Below are positions 24,593-36,433 of a DNA stretch of 64,000 bases, in pieces. The stretch lies in assembly GCA_034509735.1 (NCBI GenBank), contig JACGWO010000010.1, forward strand, positions 3,782,001 to 3,846,000, written 5' to 3'. This DNA is from Sesamum alatum (lineage: Eukaryota; Streptophyta; Magnoliopsida; Lamiales; Pedaliaceae). A program made the translations under genes and the position numbers. Below the pieces are notes generated by a model. It was not told the DNA's origin, made no database searches, and saw only the letters and a program-made list of their open reading frames with translations. The number at the start of each line of letters is the position of its first letter. The stretch's first letter is position 1.

Positions 24593-26330
24593 ATGAAAAT
24601 GGAGACGGGTGAGATCGGCGATAGCCGGAGAAAGCTTAACAAGTATGCCTGTGCTTGTGCTGTAGTGGGCTCTATGATATCCATCATTTTTGGCTACGGT
24701 GAGTTCTCTCTCTTCCTCCCTCTACACTTTTATGTCATGGTTTGTCGTGTTAACGATGAAAATTAACAATGTTATTAATGATCAATAATGTATTTTGTCT
24801 GTAATTTAGGGTTATGATTCGTTGAAGATCATTGGATGGTTGATTCGTGAAATCTTGACAAGACAGTGAAATGACATGTTTGATTTGGAATATTTGACCA
24901 TTAAAGTACTCTCTTGTTATTGTTAATGTGCAGATACTGGTGTGATGAGTGGAGCCATGATTTTCATTAAAGAAGAGTTCACAATCAAGGAAGGACAAGT
25001 GGAAGTCCTGGCCGGAATCCTAAACCTGTGCGCCCTCGTCGGGTCCTTGTGCGCCGGAAGGACATCTGATTACATCGGCAGGAGATATACGATAGTCATG
25101 GCCTCGGTAATTTTCATGTTGGGTTCAATTCTCATGGGATATGCGCCAAATTATGGAGTTCTTATAGCCGGAAGGTGCACGGCGGGCGTAGGCGTTGGCT
25201 TTGCTTTGATGATCGCACCGGTATATGCTGCCGAGCTATCATCGGCTAACACCCGTGGTTTCCTGTCATCTTTACCGGAAATCGGCATTAGTGTGGGCAT
25301 ATTGCTCGGCTACATTTCCAACAACCTGTTTGCGAAATTGAGGCAGGAACTTGGGTGGAGAATAATGCTCGGAATTGCGGCGGTCCCGTCTCTTTTCTTG
25401 GCCGTCGGGATTCTCAAGATGCCCGAGTCGCCGCGGTGGCTCGTAATGCGGGGAAAAGTCGGGGAAGCCAAGAAAATACTGTATAAAGTGTGTGATGACA
25501 GTGAAGAAGCTGAACAACGGTTGAAAGACATCAAAAGAGCGGCCGGAATAGATGAGAATTGCACCGCTGACATTGTCGAAATCCCGAAATCAAGAACCGA
25601 AGGTGAAGCCGGAGTGTGGACGGAACTGCTCATCAGGCCAACCCCTACCGTCCGCCGGATGTTAATTGCCGGTGTCGGGGTTCATTTCTTCGAACACGCT
25701 ACGGGGACTGAAGCTGTGATTCTATATGGCCCGAGAATCTTCAGAAAGGCCGGCGTCATGGCGAGGAGGAAGCTGCTGATGGCTACAGTGGGAGTCGGCC
25801 TGACGAAGCTGACATTCATAACTATATCGACCTTCATAATCGACAAAATAGGCCGGCGAAAGCTGCTGCTTTTCAGCATCGCCGGAATGATTGTGACGTT
25901 GACGGGGCTAGCCACCTGCCTGACGGTGGTGGAGCGCACCGACGAGAAGCTGTTGTGGGCGCTGGTGCTTAGTTTGATCTTCGTGTACGGGTTCATAATG
26001 TTCTTTAACATCGGGCTCTGCCCTGTTTGCTGGGTTTACAGTTCGGAGATATTTCCGACGAAGCTGAGGGCGGCGGGGGCCAGCATCAGCGTGGGGGTGA
26101 ACAGGGTGATGAATGCCACGGTTTCGATGACGTTTTTGTCTCTGTCGTCGGCCATAACCATTGGCGGGGCATTCTACTTGTTTGCCAGTGTGGCGGTGGT
26201 GGCCTGGTTTTTCGTCTACTTCTGCTTGCCGGAGACGAAGGGGCGGAGCCTGGAGGAGATGGAGGAGGTTTTCAGTAAAGATGGCGATCTCAAGAACGAG
26301 AAGAAGCAATTGGAGCTTGTGAAGAGTTGA
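24593..26330 (+). CDS. Polyol/monosaccharide transporter (PLT5/PMT5-like), intact
   Basis: An H+-symporter of the major facilitator superfamily that carries polyols and monosaccharides across the plasma membrane (family knowledge). Exon 1 is 24593-24698 and exon 2 is 24934-26330, joined by a GT-AG intron inside the aspartate codon of GYDTGVMSGAM. The product is 500 residues, the usual length, with twelve predicted membrane spans. Visible signatures are GYDTG (34-38), DYIGRRYT around 80-88, PESPRWLV (199-206), HFFEHATG around 286-293 and PETKGRSLEEME (468-479). EHATG replaces the QQxSG of most sugar porters, a substitution I recall from the PLT5 branch. The start is chosen at the first ATG of the exon carrying the conserved first span (ACAVVGSMISIIFGY). 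A damaged tandem copy lies 4.2 kb downstream. Confidence 0.95.
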
Positions 26331-26649
26331 TTGTATGTTGACTTTGTTGTGTTTGATCATCGAAAATCTAATGCTAAGAGTGTTTGCAAAAACTTGTAAT
26401 CGGGTAATACATCGACTTTTTTAACAAACACACTCACATCAAGTTTTTTTGTATTTATAATTATTACTTTTGAACGCACTTAATTTTTACATTTTAATAC
26501 TTATCAATTGTTTTTTAAAATTAAACACTTTTTTAAGAAGTTTTTGCAAGCACCGACTAATCTGCATGTATAGGATGTCACTATACTCAAGTTATAATAA
26601 TCACTTAATGCATTGCACTTTCCATGAATCATTAGTATACGATTTTAAA

Positions 26650-27033
26650 GGTAATATTACATTTTTTGTCCTATAAGTATAGGTCGTTAGTACTTTTGGT
26701 CTTGTAACTTATTCTATTGATACATTTAGTCACTTTTTTGACGAATTTAGTGTTAAACATATCATATTTGGTCATTCTTTGACAAATTTAGTCATATCTT
26801 GACAATTTTAACCCTATTCTCATTCAAGTAAATCTCATTTTTAGTCTTGTAATTATATGTTATCAGGATCAAATTTGTCAACACAGGACTAAATTTACCA
26901 ATAAACGACCAAACCTGATATGTGTTGGACTAAATTTGGTAGAAAAAGGACTAAATGTGTAAATAAAATAATTAATTATAGGACCAAAAATGCTAATAAC
27001 CTAAAGTTACAGGACTAAAAATATAATTTTGCC
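26650..27033. mobile_element. Foldback MITE between the two transporter copies
   Basis: Left end GGTAATATTACATTTTTTGT is mirrored by the right end, which reads GGCAAAATTATATTTTTAGT on the opposite strand. The arms are made of repeated 'tttagtcc/ggactaaa' words. About 384 bp, no coding capacity. The flanks give no exact target duplication. Confidence 0.55.
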
Positions 27034-28782
27034 AGTTTAAAAAATAATTATTCAATTGCATATTAAATTTATAAGTACAATAACAATTACTATATGATTG
27101 TATTTTGTGTGATAAAATGTTATTTAAATATCCTATTTAGGCCTCACAATGTATGATCTTTATTTTTTGTTCGAAATTTGAAAGTTGAAATAAACAAAAA
27201 TGGCTAATACCTTTGGTACTTGCATCATGGATGTATAACCTCAACCAGCAGTCATTCTAAAGATAAAAAGATAAAGTTAAGGTGATTTTAACTATCACTT
27301 ATACAAATAGAAACGAGCTTGAAGGAAGCCAATGAGAGACCTTTTTAAGTTAAGTTGCTTTGAGGTTCTAGCTTAAATCAAGCTTTTTTAATTCTTTGCG
27401 GACTAGAAGCTATTAAAAGTAGAGTTGGCGTCGTCGTATTCTGATCAAAGAGAGGAATATAGTAAGATGTCATATAATAATAAAGCTAAATAAAGTAGCT
27501 TCGAAAATTTGTCCTTACAACGAACAGTTTTAGATCACACAGCGAGTAAAGCCAAATCTCGCCTTTGAGATTGAACAAACTAGAAAGATGAGCATCAATT
27601 GGACTAAGAAAGTTTAGAGGGGAAAAAAACGATAAATGAGGAATTCTATACACGTGACATGTGTATATTAAATGGAATAAAAAAAATGTAACATGATTTC
27701 AAATAAAAAATTCAATTCAAAACAAGTTGAATTTCAATGCCAAGTTTGAGCTCCTAACTCTCAATTAAGTGCTTAATCCATGGATTTTTGTTTCATTTCA
27801 TTAATAGGTTTAACGACAGGTGTATTATCCCCTTAGGGAACACCCCAATGGTTTGAGGCTCAAAATTTCATTTGGGTTCTAAATTTATTAGGAGCGTGTG
27901 TGAGTGAGTGCGTGTGTGGGTAAAAAAAAAACGACAAGTGTATACCTATCTACGGGACACTTTAACGATTGAAAATCCAATATTTTATAATTGAGTTGTT
28001 GAATTCGAAATATATTGACACATGTTGTGGGTGGGTGTAAAAAAAGAAATTATTATTCTTCTTTATATTCATGTGTCTTTTCAATACATAAATGGTGTAA
28101 ATTCTATAATAATATCCGTTTAATTATATGTGATATGTTTTAAAATTGTAAAATTCATTAATAGACGTCTTTCCTAAGGCGGAAAAAGGCTGATAAGTTA
28201 TATAAGTTATGCTTTTATTTGATTAGGTTATGGACCCACAAGAGTCTTTTTCCAAAGTAGTAATTGAAATCAAAAAAATAAAAGAATTGTAAAATCAAAA
28301 TACTATTCTAAAAATTAAAAAATGAAATTATCAAATAATTTAAATTACAGGATTAAAAATACATTTAATCCGTTAACCAAAAACCCTTTGACATCGTTTC
28401 ATACTCTTTTTCGTAGCTGCTCGCATGTGGATACTTGGCTCGATTCAGATAAACCTACGTCTTCAAATTTGTTATCTTTTCTATTTTCTGCTCGAATTCC
28501 AAACACAAATAGAGTTCGGAACTGAACAACAATGTCGGAATATAGTATTAGGTAGGCTTTCAGTTTGAGTAGTCATTGACCACTCCATAATTATGCAGCT
28601 TAATTAAGAGTATTCAAATGAATGATGATGCAGCCGGCGGGAGACAATCAAAGTGTGATAAAGACGAGATCGGGGAATTGACGACACCTCGTACCGTCAA
28701 AAGACGTTACATTATTTATACTTAGTCCATGAAGAAGTTTCAGAAAATGTTGGAATAAAATTATAATTTATAGTTTATATAC
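27034..28782. repeat. Intergenic sequence with a possible dimeric SINE at 27809-28040
   Basis: Two similar units sit head to tail. Each begins 'acgaca(g/a)gtgtat', has a GTTTGAGGCTCAAA or CGATTGAAAATCC-like middle, and ends with a 'gtgtgggt' or 'gggtgggtg' stretch followed by an A run (27922 and 28032). That layout suits a dimeric short retroelement. No target duplication was found. The remainder shows nothing, and no transporter exon 1 was found here. Confidence 0.3.
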
Positions 28783-28862
28783 TAGAAAAAAAATTAATAT
28801 TAATTATATTTTTAATGATTATGGCTAAAAAAAATATTCGTCATGGCTTTTAGCTCTAAAAA
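28783..28862. repeat. CACTA-like terminal fragment
   Basis: Begins 'actagaaaaaaaattaatat' and continues with 'atggctaaaa' and 'catggcttttagct', like the right end of 835-1100 read in reverse. It abuts directly on the half element that follows. Confidence 0.35.
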
Positions 28863-29138
28863 ATTTGCCCTAGTTTTCTTGATTTTTTATATTAGCTCTC
28901 AATAGTAGTTATTTTCCCGCAAAAAATCATCCCAAGCACAAATGGCGCCAATTTTACCTTCAATTTCAAAAACTTAACGGCAAAAACTCAACCTTCATTA
29001 AAAAATTAATGGAATAACGGGGTGGGGACTAAAAATGCTAATTTTTGTAAGTTATGGGACCAAAACTACTAATCCCGTAACGAATGGTACCAAAAGTGAA
29101 AAAATGTCTAAGTTATAGGACCAAACATGCTATTTTCC
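28863..29138. mobile_element. Single arm of the family D MULE-type element
   Basis: This stretch is nearly identical to the right arm of the complete element at 62187-62918, from 'ttgccctaattttcttgatt' through 'atcatcccaagcacaaatgg' to 'ggaccaaa.atgctattt'. The left arm and the central spacer are missing, so it is a solo arm produced by deletion or abortive transposition. Confidence 0.7.
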
Positions 29139-29249
29139 AGCAAAAGAACATACAATGACATGAAAGAAAAAAAAAACACTACTATGTGCAAATTCTTCAA
29201 AATTTCAAGAAAAAAATGAAACATTGGAAAAAACACTATTATGTGTGTT

Positions 29250-29820
29250 AAAAATCCAAGTACGTACTGATGAGGTCAGGTGGTCGTACAACATCCTCTT
29301 CGTACTCATAGAAAATAAGCTTAAAATCAACACAATACGTAAGAAGCAGTGTTGGGATCGTCCCCAACAAAAACATTCGGTTAGGTGATCGTATAACGTC
29401 CTCTACATGCTTGAAAGAAATAAGTTTGAAATCAACACAACACGTCAGAGATATTGGAATTGTTATCAACAAAAACACTCTCAAGATCAAATAGATTGAA
29501 CGAACAGAGCTAAATGGTACAGTAAAAGTATAAATAATACCTGAATATTCGATTTGAGGACTATTTATAGTTTGTATCCTATGTAAAGATGGCAATAGAA
29601 CATCACGGACGATGCCACGTGTCCTGGATCCAAGGGTTTTCAGGTATTAGGTCTCGGGATCAAACCGGGTCGGCCTAGGGTGACCCGCACGCAAAATAGG
29701 CTAATCCTAGGTTTTGGGCCTGTCTAGGTTTTGCCTAAGACTATTGTGACTAAGTGCGCTAGGACCCTTATTGGGCTTAGGCTAAATGGGCTTTACTCTC
29801 GTCAGGTACAATGTGAAAGA
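29250..29820 (-). mobile_element. LTR-like segment with an internal tandem duplication
   Basis: On the minus strand it has a TATA box, CTATAAATAG, at about 29563-29572, with a CACGTG G-box upstream near 29611, an LTR-promoter layout. Downstream of the TATA box lie two imperfect copies of a unit of about 104 bp (29275-29379 and 29380-29483), both carrying 'aaatcaacacaa' and 'caacaaaaac'. No retroviral-type coding sequence was seen. Confidence 0.35.
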
Positions 29821-29837
29821 AATATTCATAAATTTTA

Positions 29838-30264
29838 GGATGAATACAATGACCTTTCATGAGATTTGGCATAATTATAGATAATCCTCGTTGTTTCAAA
29901 AATTATAAACATCCCTTTAAGGTTGTAATTTTTAGTCAAGGGTTTGAAATGGTCCATTTTGCCCTTGATTTTTTTTAAATTGTAGAAAAGCAGTCGAGAC
30001 AAATCACATTATTGCTTATATGTGTAAAAAAACATAAGAAATCTCCCCATGTGCATTTTTTGTCCAAAAAAATTTTAAAAATATTAAAAAATAATTTCAG
30101 TTGCATAAGGGCATTTTGGTCAGTCCACCCATAAAAATGAATGAAAATGGGTTATTTGTTAGACGGTAACAAATCTTAGGAGGGGGAGTATTTGTAATTT
30201 TTAAAACAACGAAAGGATATTCTTAATTATACCAAACTTTAGAAAAGATCATTGTAATTCTCCC
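29838..30264. mobile_element. MULE-type MITE, family A copy (diverged)
   Basis: Same order of words as the elements at 15742-16157 and 39672-40094: 'gagatttggcataatta', 'cctcgttgtttcaaaaatta', 'gcataagggcattttggtca', 'ttagacggtaac', then the mirrored end. It ends about 250 bp before the homology of the broken transporter copy begins. Confidence 0.65.
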
Positions 30265-30514
30265 TCCATCGGTTTGAATTTTCTATTACAAAATTATTTT
30301 AAATTTTGCATTTATTTAAAAATATATTTTATACATGTAACGTTCATAAATTAAATGGTATGATATTGCAAAACCCTCCATCGCCCTGATAATAAAAACT
30401 GACAGGTAGAATCACAGACAAGAACCATCTAATCAATCTTGACAGGACAAGAAACCTAGCAATCATGAAATTCGGATAAAATGTTTATCTTATGTTGTTG
30501 TAATGAAATTGCAG
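30265..30514. other. Remnant of the transporter intron, no exon 1 found
   Basis: The 34 bases before the exon-like homology end in a good acceptor (taatgaaattgcag). A short word, 'tcttgacaggacaag', resembles 'tcttgacaagacag' in the intron of the intact copy. No sequence matching the first exon was seen here or back to 26331. Confidence 0.5.
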
Positions 30515-31896
30515 ATACCGGTGCGATGAGCGGAGCAATGATTTTTATAAAGGAAGAATTCACAATAGAGGAAGGACACCTTGAAGTTCTCGCCGGAATC
30601 CTAAACATCTGCGCCCTGGTGGGATCCCTCTGTGCCGGAAGGGCCTCCGATTACATCGGCAGAAGGTATACAATAGCCATAGCATCCTTAATCTTCATGC
30701 TGGGGTGAATTCTCATGGGATATGCACCAAATTATGGGGTTCTTCTAGCCGGAAGGTGCACCGCCGGCGTCGGTGTTGGGTTCGCGTTGATGATAGCGCC
30801 GGTGTACGCCGCCGAGATATCATCAGCCAACACGCGTGGATTCTTGTCGTCTTTACCGGAAATCGGGATCAGCGCGGGCATATTGATCGGCTATGTCTCC
30901 AACAACCTGTTCGCGAGATTGAGACTGGAACTTGGGTGGAGAATGATGCTCGGAATTGCGGCGGTCCCATCTCTTTTCTTGGCCATCGGAATCCTGAAGA
31001 TGCCGGAGTCGCCGCGGTGGCTGATCATGCAGGGAAGATTAGGGGAAGCCAAGAAAATTATGTATAAAGTCTGTGATGACAGTGAAGAAGCCGAACAACG
31101 ATTGAAAGACATCAAAAAGGCGGCCGGAATAGATCAGAACTGCACCGATGACATTGTGGAAATCCCGAAATCAAGAACTGCAGGTGAAGATGGAGTTTGG
31201 AAAGAATTGCTCATCAGACCAACTCCTACTGTCCGCCGTATGTTAATCGCCGGAGTTGGGATTCACTTCTTCGAACACGCGACGGGCGTCGAGGCCGTGA
31301 TACTATACGGCCCAAGAATCTTCAAAAAAGCCGGCGTCACCGCCCGGAGCAAGCTGCTGCTGGCGACAATCGGAGTCGGGCTGACAAAGTTCACATTCAT
31401 AACGATATCGACATTCATAATCGACAAAGTTGGGCGCCGGAAGCTACTGCTTTTCAGCATTGCCGGAATGATAGTGACGCTGATGGGGCTGGCCACCTGC
31501 CTGACGGTGGCGGAGCACTCCAAGGAGAAGCTGGTGTGGGCGCTGGTGCTTAGTTTGATCTTCGTGTATGGGCTTTTGATGTTCTTCAACATTGGGCTCT
31601 GCCCTGTTTGCTGGGTTTACAGTTCGGAGATATTTCCGACGAAGCTGAGGGCGGCGGGCGCCAGCATCAGCGTGGCGGTGAACAGACTGATGAATGCTAC
31701 GGTGTCGATGTCATTTTTGTCTCTCTCGGCGGCCATAACCATAGGAGGGACCTTCTATTTATTCGCTAGTGCGGCGGTGGCGGCTTGGTTTTTCGTGTAT
31801 TTCTGCTTGCCGGAGACGAAGGGGCGGCGCTTGGAGGAGATGAAGGAAGTTTTCAGTAAAGGTAGTAATAGTTCTATGAAAGAGGACAAGGATTAG
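30515..31896 (+). pseudogene. Polyol transporter tandem copy with TGA and missing exon 1
   Basis: This corresponds to exon 2 of the intact gene at 24934-26330 and is highly similar throughout, from DTGAMSGAMIFIKEEF to PETKGRRLEEMKEVF. It lacks the first-span exon. It also has an in-frame TGA at 30706-30708 where the intact copy has the serine codon TCA (GGTTCAATT against GGGTGAATT). Downstream of the stop, 393 codons remain open and keep PESPRWL, HFFEHATG and PETKGR, so the damage is recent, or the second part could be read from the ATG at 30715. Such a product would lack the first two spans and the GRR loop and should not transport. The likely origin is tandem duplication. A sequencing error at the TGA would not explain the missing exon. 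Confidence 0.85.
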
Positions 31897-34113
31897 GGTG
31901 TTTGTGAAGATTATTGTCGTGTAATTAATTTAGATTTAGGCAAGAACTAAATCTTTCCCTTTAAAGAGGAAAAGAAAGCTGTGTATATTTGAAGAGAATA
32001 CAAGAATTAACTAGAAATGGATGTTTTGCACACTTGTATGATTTTTATTTTTGCATTTTCCTATATGATTATTGATTATCACTTGGAAAAAGAAATAATA
32101 AGAAAAGTAATGCACATGTACATTGAAATTATGAATTAGTGGCTGTTTTTAATTGCGTCTTATATTCATAATTAAAATAGGAAAAATGATTGGCTATTAT
32201 CTTTATCTTGATATGTATATATATACTTTTATGAATTTCTTATCTTGATTATATCGAATAATTAATTAATAATTTTAATGTGAGCAAGAAGTGTTTGACT
32301 TGAATGGTCCAACATGAGATTTTTGGGTATTGGTTTGCAAGCTTTAAGAATGAAAATTTGTCAAAATTTTGTCAATACTTCAATATTTAAGTTAATAATT
32401 GAATGAATAAATTAAGATGAAACATATAAATAGAGCATATTACGAGTTTTGGTATGAAATGTAATTTAAATAGTTACCCATTTCGACTGAGGGAGCCAGT
32501 TATTTATAGGTTATCCTTCTTGCTAGGGGATAAAGTATAATACCTCCAAATCCAGGGGTAGAAGGCTTACTTCTCGGATAAGTCATCCTTCAGTCCACCT
32601 ATTTTGGTTGTTATGTGTTCTGCCTGTGACTTGCACTTATCTTGATCTATCGGGCCTTTAGCTGATCTGGGTTGATGAATCCTACGTGGATACCACTTGA
32701 ATCATTTGAGTGTGTCGTCTAATATGAGTTTTCGTGGACTAGGCCTCCATCTGTGTCGGGGGTCCTTGGTCCACATACTCCTTGTGTGCTTGTGTAGCCT
32801 TTTTCTTATTTGGGAGATATTTGAATCTCTTTAGGCAGTTCATTTTATAGGCACCATATATAATATATTGTTTAATAACTATTAAATTACGAATAATAAT
32901 AAAGTAACAAATTCGCACAACGAATGATAGCTTAATAATAAACTAAAAATAAGATATTTATTGAAACTTGAATTGATGACTCAATATTTATGTATTCTAT
33001 AATAAAAGCTTTCAATGTTAAAAATTAATAGGTTCAAGCCTAATTGGTATACTAGGGAAAACGTCGCGTGATGCACGACTTGAAATACTCACAAGCCGAT
33101 GCGTTAAACCAAATCTAATTCGTGATGTTTGTTTAGAAAAAAAGAACATATAAGTTTGTAGAAGCAACCAAAATGGTTGTGCTTCAAATGAGCAAAACTC
33201 AATACGTCGTTGTTTCATGAGCATGTGGGAAAAGAAATAAAAAATTAAACTATTGGACCAAAATTCACACTCTTGAAACCCCTCTCAATATTTATAATTA
33301 ACAAAAATATATTGATTCAATATTAACATAGCGCATCTACATATATAATAAGATTAAAACCTTAAAAGAGAAAAGATATATCCAAGTGATGGAGGAAAAA
33401 TATAAAAAAGGGCAAGAAGTCACTTCCATTTGAGGATGATGAAGAAAAGATCACACATTTCTACGAAATCCTTATTTAAATATAATAATTCTTCTGTTAC
33501 ACGAAAATAGTCACCGATGTCACGAAACTTCTCTACCAAACATTACATTTTTTAAAAAAAAATTAAATTATTATTTAGTCTAATTATTAAGAAAAAATTA
33601 ATCTTTTAGAGCTGATTATCTTTGACGAGTTAGATTAAGAAGTCAACTGAGTTATGTGGATAGAAATTATTTCTTTTTTCTTGGTATTATCAAATTGATA
33701 AGTTACAAATAAATATAAAATTTGTATGAATCTTTTATCATATTTTTGTGTTACCTTCTAAAATTAATAAGTTATAATTAAATTAGATTACAAAATAAAA
33801 ATGAAAAAACACATACAATACATGCGTAGGTATGACACAATGTGTGATAAAAATGACACAATGTGTGATAAAAGATCATTTACCATACAAAACAACCTTT
33901 TCTAAAATCCAAATGCTCTACCTGATTTTTTTTTTCCAATTCAACCAATGTTAAATCTTATTAATACTTTTATCCAAAATAAAAATCAATAAAAATTTGA
34001 AGTTTCACCAATTAGTAAACAATTTATTAACCTGTTAAATTAATTTTATCAATTCAAAATCAAGTTATTTTTTACCAAATATCTATATTAGTACCTATAG
34101 TTCTACTGATACA
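31897..34113. repeat. Intergenic sequence with an LTR-like block near 32440-32860
   Basis: Positions 32440-32860 are less AT-rich than the flanks and contain, on the minus strand, a TATA-like CCTATAAATAAC near 32496-32507. No ends, primer site or coding sequence were found. The rest is AT-rich. At 33820-33870 'atgacacaatgtgtgataaa' is repeated in tandem. Confidence 0.3.
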
Positions 34114-34122
34114 ATTTCTTTA

Positions 34123-34609
34123 GGATTAAATATAATTTTCGTCATGTATCTTTCATATTTCGATATTTTAATCCTTTATCTTTTTAAGATAGCAAATAGA
34201 TCCTGTAATTTTTAAATTTTTCACGATTTTGATCCTTAAGTCGCCGGAATTTGCAAATATTGCCTGATTTTTTTTAAATTTGGAGCTTTTATTCCCATTG
34301 GTCAATTTAATGGACCAAGATCGCAAAATATTATAAGTTACAGGACCTATTTGCTACACTAGAAAGATAAATGACTAAAACACCAAAATATAAAAGATAT
34401 AGGACGAAATTTGGTTTCATGCTGGCAGTAATTTGGTCAATGGGAACAAAAGTCCCAATTAAAAAAATTCCCAATAACATTTGCAAACTCCGGTGATTAA
34501 ATGATCAAAATCGTAAAAAATTAAAAAGTTATAGGATTTGTTAAGCTAGAAAGATAAATGACCAAAACGCCAAAAGGTAAAAGATACAGGACGAAAAACC
34601 ATTTAAGCC
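34123..34609. mobile_element. Mutator-like foldback MITE
   Basis: The arms are about 150 bp, running from GGATTAAATATAATTTTCGT inwards and mirrored by the right arm ending ACGAAAAACCATTTAAGCC. The 9 bp flanks ATTTCTTTA (34114-34122) and ATTTCTTAA (34610-34618) differ at one base. An extra copy of part of the right arm ('ctagaaagataaatgac' to 'ggacgaaattt') sits in the middle, so the element has been internally duplicated. It lies 340 bp upstream of the DUF620 start. Confidence 0.7.
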
Positions 34610-34948
34610 ATTTCTTAACTAGTTTCTTATTTTATTCAACTTTTATATTTTTATTGCGCCTTTAAATTCAGTATTTCTTAGTCCAAATATTGAAAATTTT
34701 CTCAAATAAAACTCAAAGAATTCTTCCCCCACCCCATGTATTCCTCGTACACAGTCAAGTCGTGCACTGACATCGTGCCCACACGACCCCGACACGCACG
34801 GACAGCCCTCCCCTTTTTCGATTCTCTCCAGGGAAACCACTCATGCTCCAACCATCATTAATTCATTGCAAGAAATCAAACCATCCTGATTTCTACTTTT
34901 CACCTTTCTGCATCAAGATTTGTCCTATGTTCCTCCCCCGTCAGCAAG

Positions 34949-36433
34949 ATGCAAGGCCAGAAAAACAAACCGAAACATGTGATGCGGAAAATGTGCCCGA
35001 ATTTCGACCGTGAAGACACCCTGGAGACGGTGCTGGACGTGCCCATCCCGGAGGAGATGTTTGCCGGATTAGGCAATTCTGTAGCGTTGCGCTGGCAGGC
35101 CATGGCGGGCTGGATGAAGGCTCAAACTTCCGACAAGTTGCAGTCCCCCATCTACGCCAGCAAGTACAACGAAATGAGCTTTCTTCTCTACATTGTCGGA
35201 TCTCCTCTTCTGCCTTTCCAGGTCCAAGTCGATCGATTCATCCAACGTGCCGTCAAACATTCTTCCATTGTCAGTTCTGCTCATTCTCATTCTTCTTCTT
35301 CTTCTCTTGATCATTTTACGCACACGTCACGTGTATAAAATCCTGTCGCGCCTGTATCTTTGACAACGACATTTTGTTACACATTGTATGAATATGTGTA
35401 AATATAACACGTAACATGAACATCTACTTATAAATTGTGTAGTGGCAATCACTTGAGTACTTCCTCATACTAAAAAATGAACAAGTACTAATTGTTGTTT
35501 TTCGTGTACAAAACTGATCCGCAGGAAGCTTCGACAGCCAAATACATCGTACAACAATACATAGCAGCAACGGGAGGGCAGCCGCCCCTGACTGCGCTGA
35601 ACAGCATGTGTGTGATTGGACAGACGAAGATCAATTCATCCGAGTTTCATCAAGGTGACGAAAACGTTAAGGTGAGGAGCAAAGATGAGGCCGGAGGTTT
35701 CGTGATCTGGCAGAAGAATCCCGATCTCTGGTGTCTAGAGTTGCAAATTTCCGGGTGCAAGGTCATTGCCGGGAGCAATGGTAAGATTTCCTGGAGGCAA
35801 TCTTCCAATCAACTGAGACCAATCTGTAAGGGACCTCCCAGACCTTTGCGCAGATTCTTACAGGTGATAACATCAGTTTAGTCCTCTGCTTTACGGGAAT
35901 TTCAAAATTTTGGGACCATCCAGGTTTCCTCATTGCTTTGATTATTACAGGGCCTGGATCCCCGAGCAACAGCGAATCTGTTCATAGACGCGGTATGCAT
36001 AGGCGAAAAGATCATAAACGACGAGGACTGCTTCATACTGAAGCTGGACACCCCCCAGTCGACCCTGGAGGCGCAGGGTGGCCCGAAATTTGAAATAATT
36101 CATCACACAATCTGGGGGTACTTCAGCCAGAGATCAGGACTCCTGGTCAAGTTCGAGGATTCCAGGCTGCTTTCGGTGAAAACGAACAAGGAGGATGGCG
36201 ATGTCTTCTGGGAGACGAGCTCGGAATCTGTGATCGAAGACTATAAATACGTCGATGGTATAAACATCGCACACGGCGGGAAGACGCTATTCACAGTTTT
36301 TAGATACGGGGAGCATTCGGCCAACCACAAGAGGGAGCTGCAAGAATCCTGGAAAATTGAAGAGGTTGATTTTAACCTTCAGGGTTTGAAACCAGAGTTC
36401 TTTATGCCCCCTACGGAATTTCACAAGAAATGA
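34949..36433 (+). CDS. DUF620 family protein
   Basis: A plant protein of the DUF620 family, whose biochemical role is unknown to me. Three exons, 34949-35269, 35525-35863 and 35951-36433, join in frame at phase-0 GT-AG introns to give 380 residues, close to the usual family length. Landmarks in order are MCPNFDREDTLETVLDVPIP (residues 15-34), LRWQAMAGW, EASTAKYIVQQYIAATGG at the start of exon 2, GGFVIWQKNPDLWCLEL, GLDPRATANLF opening exon 3, and WKIEEVDFNLQGL with FMPPTEF at the C-terminus. There is no signal peptide or membrane span. The start is the first in-frame ATG. All splice sites and frames are clean, so the gene looks functional. Confidence 0.92.

Noticed and set aside
25272..26360. 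Minus-strand frames of 80-150 codons opposite the transporter
   Set aside because: Shadows of the GC-rich transporter exon. The same antisense frames appear opposite the broken copy and have no domain.
30706..30708. Selenocysteine or programmed readthrough at the TGA in the second transporter copy
   Set aside because: Land plants lack the selenocysteine machinery, the intact copy has serine at this position, and exon 1 is missing anyway.
33030..33130. tRNA-like B box (GGTTCAAGCC) near 33035
   Set aside because: No A box or cloverleaf pairing could be built around it.
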